Assembly (NCBI RefSeq): GCF_016545825.1
Contig: NC_052614.1
Location: forward strand, 18,556,559 to 18,620,558
Direction: 5' to 3'
Length of the DNA: 64,000 nucleotides
From: Eucalyptus grandis
Taxonomy: Eukaryota > Streptophyta > Magnoliopsida > Myrtales > Myrtaceae
The position numbers were made by a program, and so were the translations under genes. Below are positions 1-11,483 of this stretch, piece after piece. Below the pieces are notes generated by a model that ran no database searches, had not been told where the DNA came from, and saw only the letters and a program-made list of their open reading frames with translations. Within the stretch, counting starts at the first letter, position 1, and the number at the start of each line of letters is the position of its first letter.

Positions 1-2665
1 GAATCATGCGATGCATGCTAATAATCTAATATGACATGGCAACATGACCTAAACTATATGACATGAAGAAATGCAATAATTAAATGCAATCTAAATGACC
101 TAATTCTAATGACATCCAATGCGATACAATGACATACAAAATTATTTAACCTAAAATGACATGCGAGCTATATGTCAAGCGACATTATTAAATGACATAA
201 TCTAATGACGGGCAATTTCTAATTAGAAATGAACCTAACAATAATCACTAAAATGACGTGCATTTCATGGACTTAATTCTATATAACGTGCACATGATTT
301 TTCTATTCTAAAAATGCAATCTATTCCTGGAAATTTCAACTAATTTATCCTAAGACAAATTTTATGAAATTCGAAATTTAAAAATGCAAAAGTGATCTAG
401 CTAGATTAAGATTCTATTTAATTTAAACTAGGGATTAAGTCATATTAAATCCTAATTTAAACTAAGACATTATCTAAATCTAAGATGCAATTTATCTAAA
501 AAGATTATCTAAATTTAAAATGAAACATGCAATTCTAATCTAAAATGCACAATGATTTTCTTGTGTTTTTCTTTAAGAAATTCGAAATTAAAACTTCACA
601 TAATTAAACATGCAATTCAAATAAAAACTAACAACCTAAATGAATCACTTTCTTTTTTTTGATTTTTTGATTTTTTTTTTTAAATTCGGAATAAAATCCC
701 TATTCTAGATATGCAAGATAACAAGAAATATTCCAAAAGCAAACTGAATCCTAATTCAAATATTTTTTAGATTTTTTAGTGGTTTTTCAAAACAATGCAA
801 TTACTAACTAAATATTAAATCTAAACTAATCAAGGCATCCAATCAAATAAAGGATCAAAATAATCGAAAAATAACCTCGTTGTCTCACATTTCAAATTAA
901 CGATTATCCTAACCTTAATTATCACGACAAAGAGTTCAAAATAACCAAAAATCTGATCTGAATTCTTACGGATCAAATTAATAATTACATTGATCCAAAG
1001 CACTTAAAACACTATCAACAAACCCAAGAATTAATATAATTAAAAAAATGACCCGACGGGTCAAATCAATATTTACAATAATCTTAGGGAAAATCCCTAT
1101 GGATAATGCCTATAATATTCCAAAAAAATAACACCCAATCCTCTAAATTACATAATAACAAGTAAATTTGATAAAAAAAATAATTAAATGAAATAAAACT
1201 ACCTAGGTAGAGAACCAAAGGGAGGAAGGCAGCACGATGGGTATGGGCGCAACAACAGTTGCTGATCGGCGCCAAAACTTCGGCAGGGACAACGACAAAG
1301 CACGGGTGAAGCGAACAATGCTCGGGCACAGGCAAAAGGGGCGCGAGATCTGAAAATCACGGTGTTTGCGAACGCGGGTCTAGCTGCAGGAACGGCAGAG
1401 AACTCCTGCGCGTGCGTCGTAGGGCGAAGGATTCCAGATCTAGTCCGGATGGTCACTCGGAGGGCGGCGAGGTGATCGATCGGCAGATCTCGGACCGGCG
1501 AGTAGAACCCAGACGGCTGCAGGGGTGTGTACGCGTCGGTATGGACAGCAGAGGTGTCGAGTGAGCTCGGGATCAACAGGGGCGAGGCGAGGGCTCGGAC
1601 TTTAGAGGCTGGGCGACGGGCGACGCACGGGTCTTCGGCTCCGAACAGCAAGTGTCGCGATTCAGGAGAGGCCGAGGAGCAGCGTTCGGTTGCTGGTGCG
1701 GGACCGACTCAGGCGAGCGGGGGTGTCAGGCTTGGCTGCAGCGGGCTTTGGGTCGCGGCGGCGGTGAAGACGGCCTCCAGCGGCAACGGGTCACCGGAAT
1801 CGTGGGTCGGCGCGGCACGAACGGGAGAGCTCGGGCGGACACCGGCAGGGCTTCGAGCGAGGTAGTTGCAGCTGGCCTCGGCTTCCAGGCGGTCTTGGCG
1901 TGGCGAGATGGCGGCGTCCAGCGGGCAAGGTCGGTGGCCGGTCGGGATGCTGGCGGAGCGGCGGTGGGCACAGGGGTTTTCGCGGATGGAAGCTGCAGAG
2001 GGGTGCGAGCGGCGAGGGAGACGATGAACAGTCGTCCCTCTGCTGCTTGTACTTTTCTCCTCTGCCTCCTTTTGCTTTCCTTTTGCTTTTTGCTGTTTTT
2101 GCTTTTTCTGCTTTTCTTTTCTTTTCTGAATTTTTTTTAGCCAAAGCCCCCCTTTTCGACCTCCGTCCGCACTCTTTTATAGGCCAAAACGAAATGTGAT
2201 CTTTTATCAATATTTCCTCTAACAAAAAGATTGCTGATAACCTCTTGATCACAAAAATATTTTTATTCTCATCTCTCGAACATTTCTAATGATTTTATCG
2301 CCTATTGATAAAAATAAGATTTCAATGCGATCTTTTTTTAATTTTCGAAAATCATAATATCGCATCAAATCTTAATTTTTCGCAAGATAATCAATTAAAA
2401 ATAACGACGGGCTCGGGTTAATTTTATCATTTCATGGGCCTAGCTCGGCCTAAACTAGAGCTCAAAAAACATAAAATTTGAGCTCATCACCCACCGGTCC
2501 TAAAAATAAAATAAAATGCAAAACATGTAAATTAAAAATAAATGCACCTAAAAATTATATGCTATGCGATTGAATTATAATATTTTTTTAGGGGTTAAAA
2601 TTAATCGCCAATTTTTATATAATAAACGACTAAATGGGTTGTCCAAAATTTAGGTGTCAATAGCA
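1..2665 (-). mobile_element. Long terminal repeat of an LTR retrotransposon, incomplete at the window edge
   Basis: Read on the minus strand, the element starts with TGCTATTGACACC at 2665, close to the TGTTGACACC start of the solo LTR at 54434. It then has an AT-rich stretch, a TATA motif near 2180, a GC-rich transcribed-looking block (about 2050 down to 1200) and a second long AT-rich stretch. Phytocyanin G has the same intron without this DNA (near 50168), so it is an insertion in intron 1 of phytocyanin A. The first five bases after it are TGCTA; the uninterrupted copy has TGATA. The other end lies outside the window, so a matching target duplication cannot be seen. No gag or pol coding sequence is visible. 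The open frames at 1199-2140 are compositional. The length and layout resemble Ty3/gypsy LTRs, but the class is an inference. Confidence 0.6.
2174..2181 (-). promoter_or_regulatory. TATA box inside the LTR
   Basis: The minus strand reads TATAAAAG, followed by a GC-rich block. This is the expected place for a retrotransposon promoter driving transcription leftwards out of the window. Confidence 0.45.
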
Positions 2666-2944
2666 TGCTATCTAAATTTATGTTGAAGAAGAAGATCCAG
2701 AACTATGGCAATTTCAGTTCGTGCACCTTTTGAGCTTGTTTTGTAAGTAGATCTCTCATCAGAAAGTCATACGACGTTTGAGCCCAGATCTGGTCAACAT
2801 GTCAAGCATTGAAAGGTTTGAATGTGATCAGACCAATCCATCTCTGCCCCTGATCTGGGGTACTTGCGTTGACCATGATCGATAAGCTTTCACTCTTTGA
2901 TGCTCATGATCCTTCAATTTTTTTTTTTCCTTTTTTTGGGGCAG

Positions 2945-3300
2945 TGTTCGATTTCGACTCGAGCAACAACGACGTTGCGGACGTGACCAAGGAGGACTAT
3001 GACGCCTGCAACACCGACTCCCCATTCACAGTCCTGTCCACTTCTCCGGCTAATTACTCCCTGGATACCGCCGGCGACTATTACTTCCTCTGCACCACCG
3101 CAGGTCACTGTTCCCAGGGTCAAAAGCTGGCCATCACCGTCACAGAGCCTCCAAGCGGCCCAACCTCCAGCCCGCCGGGATCCCCACCGCCGCCATCCCC
3201 CACCGCCGGCGCGACCACACCTCCGCCAAGTGTTGGCTCGTCTCTTGGTGTTGCACGGCTAGTCCTGCTCATGTCCATTCTCACGGGTTTATTGTGTTAG
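2945..3300 (+). CDS. Phytocyanin A, exon 2 (stellacyanin/uclacyanin-like), partial
   Basis: Secreted blue-copper-fold protein of the plant phytocyanin family. This is exon 2 only; it starts after TTTTGGGGCAG and is phase-matched to exon 1 of its sister G. The fold's second half is present: the disulfide cysteine in YDAC, then FLCTTAGHCSQGQK with the usual Cys, His and Gln ligand positions, a short Pro/Ser-rich tail, and a hydrophobic end (LGVARLVLLMSILTGLLC) typical of a GPI-anchor signal. The position that holds the first copper His in most phytocyanins is Asn here (SNNDVADV), so normal type-1 copper binding is doubtful. Exon 1 would lie left of the window, beyond the LTR at 1-2665. Whether the gene still splices across that insertion cannot be judged here. 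Confidence 0.8.
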
Positions 3301-4265
3301 CCATTCTCTTAGATAGAGTTGGAAATGTTGGTACATTGTGAGATGCTGTTGCAGAAGACGTAGCCAATGAATTCATTGCCTTTATTTGGAATAAGACAGT
3401 GGCATTCGTGAGATAGAAATAATCAATAAGCAGTATGGAGAATCTTGAGTTGGATTGAGTTGGCCCTGGATCTTGATTTATGTCGCCGTTTGGCTTATTG
3501 ATGCAAAGAGAACACGATGACAGGAGGTATTACTACAAATTCGAATTTAATTTACTAGAACTTTTGAAGATACTATATAATAATACAATAATGAAATTTG
3601 CTGACATGAAATTACTAATTTATTTCGACAAGTACCATCAAATAAGAAAACTTTATCATTCACGATCAAAAGAGGTCGCGGATTTATAGGATTTTCGATA
3701 CATAAAAGCATTGTCAACACCATACAATCAGCACATCCATTGTCGAATAAATTGATGAGAGCTCTAATCTTTAATGAAGATTTCAGCAACAAAGTTAGAC
3801 AACAAGAGAATACTTAGCATATTAATATATATATTAGCTTGATAGCTTCAATTTTTTTTTTTTTTTTTTTTTTTTGGGTGAGATAACTTATGGTTTGAGC
3901 TTATCGCGGAATTCTTTGAGACTGAGAGGAACAACGATGAATTGGTTAGCAGCTTCCCTTGCGAGGAAACTACTAGTCTTTTGCTAAACGTAGTCGCTCA
4001 AGCAAAATTAACAAATGCTTCTTTACGATTACTATTGGTGGCGACCAATGGGCCGGCCCTACCAGACAAGAGACGAACATGCTTGGACCACAGCCCGGCC
4101 CATTCGTCTGACCACGGCTGGGCTGGGCCAACCCAACATGGACCTCGTCCAGTTCCAGCCCGTCAAGTCAAATGGGCCAGCCCGGCCTATCGACATCTCT
4201 AATTAGAACGTTACCAAAATATCTTGAACCATGCGCCATGTCATTCACCGGGATCATCCGAGTTG
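3301..4265. repeat. Downstream flank of phytocyanin A, duplicated at 50819-51750
   Basis: No gene is seen. The stretch matches the DNA downstream of phytocyanin G almost base for base, including a poly-T run (about 3850) and a GC-richer patch with GGCCGGCCC (about 4050-4190). It is part of the left copy of the segmental duplication. Confidence 0.8.
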
Positions 4266-5719
4266 GATGGCCCTTATATGGTTGACTAGTTTGACGGACC
4301 ATTAAAATATTTTCAATTTTCGAACTAGTAGTAATCAACACACACGTGTCTGCCAAATAAAAATCTGCTTTCCGATATTTGCATAAATTTGGAGAAAAAA
4401 AAAGAGAAAGTACTGTAGATTGAGGGAATGGAAGTAACGGGCAGTAACCAAGTTTGCTCAAATAACTCAGTAACCTTCAATAAATAAAATAAAATAAATA
4501 AGAGTTAAAACTTTTATGCGAGAGGCACCCAAGGAATTATATGGCAAATTGACAATTGATAACCTAAAGTTCCACACTAATCGTCCCGTTCAATGCATCA
4601 AATAAGGGTCCACTTTTGGTCCGAGGCAACCGGTCCAACTCGTGGAATTATACAGAACGTGACATGCTGTGATAAGTGGTTTTCAATTTTCAACACAAGA
4701 GCCAACACGTCCGAACCAAGCAACACTAGTATCTTCAAACCAAGCGCACTCTAAATTGGTTTCAATTTTTCATTATAATGAGCATAGCTCAAAGTATGGA
4801 GAATTTGCGAGAAGCTTCTTTGAAATTGGATGCTCTAAATTTTTACTAAAAACTCCAAATTATGCACACTATAACACATTTATCTTGAATTTTATTTTGT
4901 GACATCAATAACTTCAAACTATGTCTATTGTGACACATTTACCCTAAAATTTATCTCTAGATATCAAAAACTCTAAACTTATAGTTGGTGACACATTTAT
5001 CATTTGTTAAGATTATGTCGTGGTGATTTTTTAAGCCAAAACAACGTCATATTTATTTTGCTTAAGTCACGTAAATATCATGTAAACACCAGTTGTCTTC
5101 CATTGTCCATGTAGGCAAATGTTTAATGGTGCTCATAAGTGGAACCATGATAGAGGTCACATAGGTACAAGTTTGAGTTTTCGGTCTAACAAAAAAAGTC
5201 TAGATCAATTATGTCACATTGAGTATAGTGTGGAGTTTTTGATAGCTTTTTCCCTTGATTAAACTACCTCCAACTTGAAACTTATTGAAATTAACGGAAA
5301 AGAAAAAAAAGATAATGGAACAACACTTGTGTTGACGTTTGATGACCACTGTCGAAATCTCACATATTGCTCTTGGCAATAGAATTTATATGCTCCAACT
5401 ATGAGGTTAAGCAAATTCAAGGTTCTAATCTTGCTTGCATATGAAAGGACACATTGAAAAAACCTCTTATTGGGCTTAGACATGAGAATGATGTGAAAAG
5501 TGTCTTATATCACTTGACAATGGGATTTAAATACTCTTTATATAATATGATCTCCTTTCACTTTTTAGCATTAGTTTTTCGAATGGACATCCTCACAGAC
5601 AAATTGCCCAATCCTAAGAGCGGTCTTCAACTGGAGTTGATGGCACGACACAAAATTTCAGGACTCCACGACAGCTAGCGATGTTTTGTGGCGTTGACCC
5701 CAAAAATACATTAGCGTGC
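4266..5719. other. Spacer without recognisable gene
   Basis: AT-rich DNA. Loose sub-repeats at about 4850-5000 follow the pattern 'aactccaaattatg...gacacattta'. Similar text recurs at 47755-47800 and 49070-49150, so this is probably an old dispersed repeat. The whole interval is absent between phytocyanins G and H. Confidence 0.5.
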
Positions 5720-6411
5720 TTCCTCGCTCTCATTGCTTCTTTTATCTCTTCCATCCTTACGATTTCTTCTTTTTTTCCTTAGAGCTTTTTCCTTTTATTT
5801 CAATGGGATTAGGCTTTTGTACTGTTTAAATACAAATTTGACGCTCATGGACTTCACGTGGCAAAATCGATTCCCAAAAGTAAAAAAGATTTGCCCAACT
5901 GATCGATGCTCCGAGAACATATTCATTCCATTGCATCACACTAAAAATAATGTGTTACAAAGGTCCTTGTTTAAAATAATTAATTAACGAGAAATGAGTA
6001 ATTTAAGCACGATTGCTTGTATTGTATAATGTAATTAATTAATGAGAAATATTTTCATAATCGACAATAATTCATCTTACTATTTTTTTGAATGATGACA
6101 ATATTTTTCATTTGTTCATTTTTGTATATGATACAAACAATTATGTTTTTTAAAAATATTTTTTGAAATCATAGATTTTCACGAAATATATTAAGTACAA
6201 AAAACTAAAAAAATTTCCCCTCTAAAATACAATCGGCGTGAAAGCCTTACGTCATCAACATCCTACGGGAGCACCAAGCTTCTGCTGACCCGACTCGTTC
6301 CACCTGTCGCATATCCAACGGTGGGGGCTCCGCCAAGGGGTCAACGCAATGCACGACTGTGATCATTCCACGAGCTCCTGTAATTTTTTTTTTTTTAGTG
6401 AGAAACGATTC
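5720..6411 (+). promoter_or_regulatory. Upstream region of phytocyanin B, homologous to that of C
   Basis: The stretch 5724-5890 aligns with 10950-11100 upstream of phytocyanin C (shared: pyrimidine-rich run, 'tttcaatgggattaggctt', 'cttcacgtggcaaaatcga'). The B copy carries an extra AT-rich segment at about 5980-6230 that C lacks. This supports B and C as a tandem duplication that included the promoter. Confidence 0.55.
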
Positions 6412-6419
6412 TATAAAAG
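6412..6419 (+). promoter_or_regulatory. TATA box of phytocyanin B
   Basis: TATAAAAG lies 64 bases before the B start codon. C has TATAAA in the aligned place. Confidence 0.55.
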
Positions 6420-6482
6420 TTGGAGCCCTGGATGCTCTATAAGAGCAAAGAGGGGTGATCAAATTCAAAAACAGAGAGGCTA

Positions 6483-7938
6483 ATGGCAAGGCATTTGAAT
6501 GGTTGTACTTTCACGGCGGCTGCTACGGTGACGGCAATTATGGCTTTGCTATTGGGATCTGCCGCGTAGACACCTACGTCGCCGCCTGAACATCCGAAAG
6601 GGACACAGACTTACACTGTGGGAGACGTCATGGGGTGAACCATACCCGCAAGCAGGGCGGCTGCGTATCAAGCATGGGCTAGCAGCAGTACCTTTGGAGT
6701 CGGAGACAATTTAGGTAGGCCGAGAAATGACATTTTAGTATAAAATTGAATAACATTTACTACACCGGATAGCATCCTATATGCAAGAGACTCATAAAAT
6801 GTTCGGCTTTATTGTTGTGGTAGCAAATGGCATGTCAGAAGGCCAATCCCTCTTGCTAAGAACTTGAAGATAGAAGAAGCAATTTCCAATGCTCATTAGA
6901 AAAAAAAAAAAATTGAATTTCGAAAGTTTCATCTCTTTTCAATGTCATAAATAAAATACATAACTTTAAAAAAATAGTCAATATTACTTATATGGATATT
7001 CTTTTGATGTCTTTCTTTTAAAATGATCCTTTTTTTGTCTGTCATGCTCAAATTCTCAATGTATTGATTTTTTTGCCTAAGTAAATAATTACAAATAAAA
7101 CTTATTTGTCACTATAACTAAATATTTTACGTAAATAATGTTGTCTATACTTGATTTTAGTATTATATCTATTCACTCTCTAAAATTAATAGTGGAAAAA
7201 GGTCATTTTGTGTGAGATTTTCTTTGTATTTACGGCATATGCTCTTCTTTTTGTTTAGTTCCACCGCCAAAAACTTGTTCAATCTTAATCAACGGCTTGT
7301 TCTCTGATCTTCATGCAGTCTTCAACTTCAACAATGGAGCGCAGGACGTGGCCGAAGTCACGGAGACGGCTTTCGGTTCGTGCGACGGGGCCAACCCCCT
7401 CTCGATCTCTACTGTCCCGCCGGCAAGGATCGCCCTCACCACCGCCGGCCGGCATTTCTTCATCTGCACCGTCCCCGGCCACTGCTCGTCTGGCCAAAAG
7501 GTTGCCATCAACGTCACCACCGCCAGCTCCTCTGCCACTCCACCGCCACCATCCTCCTCTGCCGCCCCACCCCCCAAGGCAGCTACTCCTTCTCCCTCCA
7601 CTTCTACTCCGACGTCCTCCGCCGCCACTCCAACTCCGTCGCCCTCCGCCTCCACTTCGTCATCCTCAACTGTTTCTCCGCCGAGCGGCACTGTGACTCC
7701 GACACCTTCCACAGTGAGTCTTCCGCCTAAAGCAGCGACTCCATCGCTCTCCGCCACCCTGCTGCCCTCCAGCATGGCTGCTCCACCATCTTCAGTGCCG
7801 GCTCCTTCAGCGGTAGCGGCATCTCCTGCGGGAGATGCAGTTCCTCCTGCCCCAGGGAACTCGGCAGCATCACTCAGCATCACTGGCGTTTCTGCAGTAA
7901 TTTTGACAGCGGCCGTAGCTCTGTTCACTTTTCCGTGA
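6483..7938 (+). pseudogene. Phytocyanin B, two exons, nonsense-inactivated
   Basis: Exon 1 is 6483-6714 (donor GTAGGC) and exon 2 is 7319-7938 (acceptor TTCATGCAG), joined in phase 1. The reading frame would give 283 residues: signal peptide, plastocyanin-like domain, a very long Ala/Pro/Ser/Thr-rich region and a hydrophobic GPI-type end (VSAVILTAAVALFTFP). Exon 1 has TAG at 6567-6569, where C has CAG, and TGA at 6636-6638, where C has TGG. Exon 2 is fully open and keeps CTVPGHCSSGQK with Cys, His and Gln ligand positions, but the first His position is Gln (NGAQDVAEV). Exon 2 looks better preserved than exon 1, as if exon 1 was lost recently. A downstream start cannot rescue it, because the signal peptide precedes the stops. 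Confidence 0.85.
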
Positions 7939-8339
7939 TTTTGGCGGAGTCATTTTTTTTTTGGTCATTAATTTGGTCGTCATATTTTCATTTTTCTGGT
8001 TGCGGAAGATGAAATGATGATGTGAATCGTGATCTTGGAGTTCTCATTCCCCATCACCTCCCTATTGAAGATAACGAAGGTTTCCTCGCGATGCTTGTGA
8101 ATGTCATATGCCATGCAACGATGAGAAGAAAAGCAGGAAATGAAACAAAACTTCACTGCATGACCAAAGCAGTCCAAATCTCAAGGAGTTTCATCATCTA
8201 CATCAGAAATCAATTAATCTAACAAAGAAGATGTTTCCAATGGGCACTTTTGTTATGATCTGCTACTTTCCCTGGAAAAAAAAAACAACAATCATTCCTC
8301 GATTCTTACAAATACAAGCAACGAAAGGCCAAATTTCTT
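7939..8339. repeat. Flank shared downstream of phytocyanins B, C and H
   Basis: No gene. The stretch 'ggttgcggaagatgaaatga' and the following 200 bases recur after C (about 12870) and H (about 52835). This shows that the 3' flanks were copied with the genes. Confidence 0.7.
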
Positions 8340-9165
8340 AGGTTATCAGCTGTAGCAACAGAATTGCAGCAGAGTTCCACAAGAGAATCTCATCTCTGGG
8401 GGCAGACAATGTTCCAACACAAGTTTCCAATACCTCACTGACCACTCTGGAGCAGCTTGAAGACTTTGGGTTGTTGTCATCCGCTTCATCTTCTGTTACA
8501 TTGCAAAGTGGTATGCAGATTTAACGAAGAAAGCTATACTTCTATTCCAGGGCCAGATCACTCTACTTCATTTCTCCCCCAGCTAATATGACTTTCGTGC
8601 ACCGTGGCCTCTTAAACATCTGCAATTATCCTCATCGGCCTGTGGGAAAAAAGAGTGAATCATCTGCAAAAAGGAGATGAGACAACACATGGCATTCCTT
8701 CTTCAGTTTAATGCCTTTGTTCTGACCTTCCTGCGCAGCATTGACTAAGCCTACTTCCCATGCCTCGCGGAAATCCACTCCAAGATCGCTAAGCCTTCAC
8801 GGTCGATTCAAGACACAAATACTTATATCAAAACCACTGGCATATGCTGTGCGATTTGCCATTTCCTGAAATCTCTTCTGATTCAAAATCATGGTGTAAG
8901 AACCAGTTCATGTAGAAATGCCCTAGCAGTTCAAGAGAATCCATATAAAGTAAAAGAATGGGTCGTACGTTGTCATAACCTCAGACCAATCAATTGAATA
9001 TTGATTAATGTGTAATTGATTGATTTTTATTTTGTTATCTCTTGATTATTTAGGGATAAATTAATGGACAAGACATCAGCTGCAAACATGAACAAAAATG
9101 GCGATAAAGGGTCACCTTGACGTTTTCCTATGGAAGGACAAACCTCAAATGAATTCATACAAGAG
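8340..9165 (-). mobile_element. LINE (L1-type) relic, internally deleted
   Basis: On the minus strand, 9060-9165 translates to an L1 reverse-transcriptase stretch, FEVCPSIGKRQGDPLSPF followed by LFMFAADVLS. The part at about 8340-8440 matches the zinc-finger-like RVT 3' end seen more fully at 13320-13560 (ATADNL motif). The middle of the reverse transcriptase found in the 13.1-14.9 kb copy is missing here. Many stops; not functional. The same relic occurs at 53165-54000. Confidence 0.6.
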
Positions 9166-10299
9166 GTGGAGATGTTGGTAGATCGTGAGATGCTGTTACA
9201 TGACATACGGTGGATGAATTCATTGCTTCTTCTTCGGAATAAGGTAGTGATTGATTTGGTTTTAGTGATTCTTTGGAGAATTTTGTGTAGGTTTGACTCG
9301 GCTGAAGTCCATTTGGCTGGAGACCATTCAAGTGGTACAAGGTAGTTATCTCGATTTTGGATGTTGATTCATGTCGCTGTTTGACTTGTTGCAGAGATGA
9401 CGATGAGAGGATATATTACTTAAAATCGAAATTGAATTTATTGTTGCTTTTAATAATACTATATAATGAAAGTATAAAAATTTGATAACATGAAATTATA
9501 CATATATTTCGGAAATTACCATCAAACAATAAGACTCCACCGTTCATGGATCAAGACATATGCTATTCCAGCTAGCAGATCTGTAGGATTTTTGCGGTAA
9601 CATTTTTTTGTAGTGCATCAAAGTAGAAAATGTTTTCATCATTAATAACAATCTATGCCAATATTTTCATGAACGATGAAAAAAATTTATTCATTTATTC
9701 TTGTAAACAATACAAGTAATTACTTTTTGAAAAATGATTTCTAAATAATTTATTTTTCCATGAAATGAACACACCTTTAATGGATAATTGTTTTGCCAAA
9801 TAAGTTTATTCAACAACAAAGACATACCCAAGATCTTGGGCCGGCCCAATCCCATCCGGGCCTTGTGACTTGCTGGCCCGTCAAGTCAAATGGGTTAGCA
9901 GGCCAACTAGCATCTCTAATTCAAGGGTATCCAAAAGATTTGAGTAGTAAATAGGTCCTAAATGGATTCACGGTTTTCTTATACCTAATCTAGCTTCATG
10001 ATTCTCTTATCATTTTTTCTTGCTCGTACACAATCTTGCGCTTAGTCACTTTACACATAAGTTTTCCTAGATTGAATTAGACATAGAAGTGCTTTAGTAA
10101 TATAGGTCGTGGTGGGTCAGGTATAGGTCATTAGTTTTGCATTACATAATAATAGATCAAAATGAGTTAAATGGGTTTATTTAAATCGAACAATTTTCAA
10201 TCCATCCCAAACCGGACTCGATTTGCCCGTTTAACTGATCTACTTGATGCCATGACACAAATTATCATGACTTGATGATAATCAACAAAGGTTTGTGAT
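9166..10299. other. Spacer, duplicated at 53990-57530
   Basis: No gene recognised. It contains, at 9610-9614, the uninterrupted GTAGT site into which the right-hand copy received the solo LTR at 54434-56837. A GC-richer patch with GGGCCGGCCC lies at about 9837-9900. Confidence 0.7.
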
Positions 10300-10800
10300 G
10301 TTGACCTGAAAAAATCACAAAATTTTGTTATAGTCAATGGCACAAAAAATAGCAAACCAATGCACTTGTGCCATATTTACTCAAATTAACTTTCATGTCA
10401 CGAGAAATTTTAAATCAGTACACTTGTGCCATATTTACTTAAATTAATTTTCACGTCACAAGAAATTTTAAACTAGTATACTCACGCCCCATTTACCCCA
10501 AATTCGTTTTTGTGTCGTAAAAAATCTCAAACCAATACTCCCGCCCTATATATGTATGTATCCCAAAATAATTCACATGCTAGAAAAATCTCAAAGTGTT
10601 AATCCTCATTAACTTTTGTCCAATTTTGTGACGCGAAAATTAGTTTGGAATAAATATGACACTAATATACCAACTTGAAATTTACTATAACACAAACATT
10701 AATTTGGAGTAAATGATGCCCGGCTATATAATTGGGTTTCTTTGTGACAAAAAAATTAATGCGAAATAAATATAGTGTGGGTGTACTTATTTAAGGATTT
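10300..10800. repeat. Foldback-like repeat with internal 58-bp tandem copies
   Basis: Three diverged tandem units of about 58 bp start near 10369, 10427 and 10486 (core 'gtgccatatttactcaaatt'). The stretch 10610-10720 reads roughly as their reverse complement ('tttggaataaatatgacac'). The arrangement suggests a foldback or MITE-like element. The same array is at about 57590-57960. Confidence 0.45.
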
Positions 10801-11351
10801 TTAGTGGTATTTATTAGTTCTATTCCTTTTTTGTCCTACACCTGATTTTTTTTCCCGGAAAAATCAACCAATTTAACCCCTGTGAAAGCCCCCCACGTCC
10901 GGCTGATCCTCGGACCCGTCTCATTAAATTCGTAACGTACTTCCACGCTCTCGTTTGCTTTCTTTTTTCCTATATTCCAATGGGGGCTTAGACTTTTTCT
11001 TGTGCTGTCTAAATACAGATTGAAGTTCGAAAAAAGTCTTTGTGCACGCCCTCGTATTGCGCTTCACGTAGCAGATCGAACTCTCCCCAAAAGTCAAGAA
11101 GAATTCGCTGAGTGGGTTCTCTTGAGGATTAGATTGATTGTTCATTGCCATGGAGCATTAACATTTAAAAAATGGCTATGCCGTTCGAAAATTTATAAAC
11201 CTTTAAACCTCAAAGCACCGTCGACAGTTTGATTTGATGAAAAGCCCCCATGTCATTAAAGAATGATCATTAAGGAGTCAACGCGGCGCGCGACGGCAAC
11301 GATGATTCCAAAACCTGCTTTGACCTTTCCTTGTTCCTATCAAAATGGTTC
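10801..11351 (+). promoter_or_regulatory. Upstream region of phytocyanin C
   Basis: No separate gene is seen. Part of it aligns with the region upstream of B (5724-5890). Short open frames at 10924-11232 have no family signature. Confidence 0.45.
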
Positions 11352-11357
11352 TATAAA
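11352..11357 (+). promoter_or_regulatory. TATA box of phytocyanin C
   Basis: TATAAA within GGTTCTATAAAGGAGG lies about 130 bases before the start codon, in line with TATAAAAG of B. Confidence 0.55.
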
Positions 11358-11483
11358 GGAGGGAAGCCCCAAGAACTGCAAAAGAGCAAAAGGGGGATTC
11401 GAATTCGAAGATTTTCGTGAGCAGGAGGAGACAGAGAGAAGAGCAGGGGCGACCTGACGTTTCTTGAGAACACGGAGGGGGCG

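Noticed and set aside
1199..2252. Several open frames in the left LTR
   Set aside because: They overlap on both strands in a GC-rich LTR block and have no gag, pol or host domain.
7311..7928. 205-residue minus-strand frame opposite phytocyanin B exon 2
   Set aside because: It is the shadow of the Pro/Ala/Ser-rich coding strand. The same shadow occurs at H (52355-52765).
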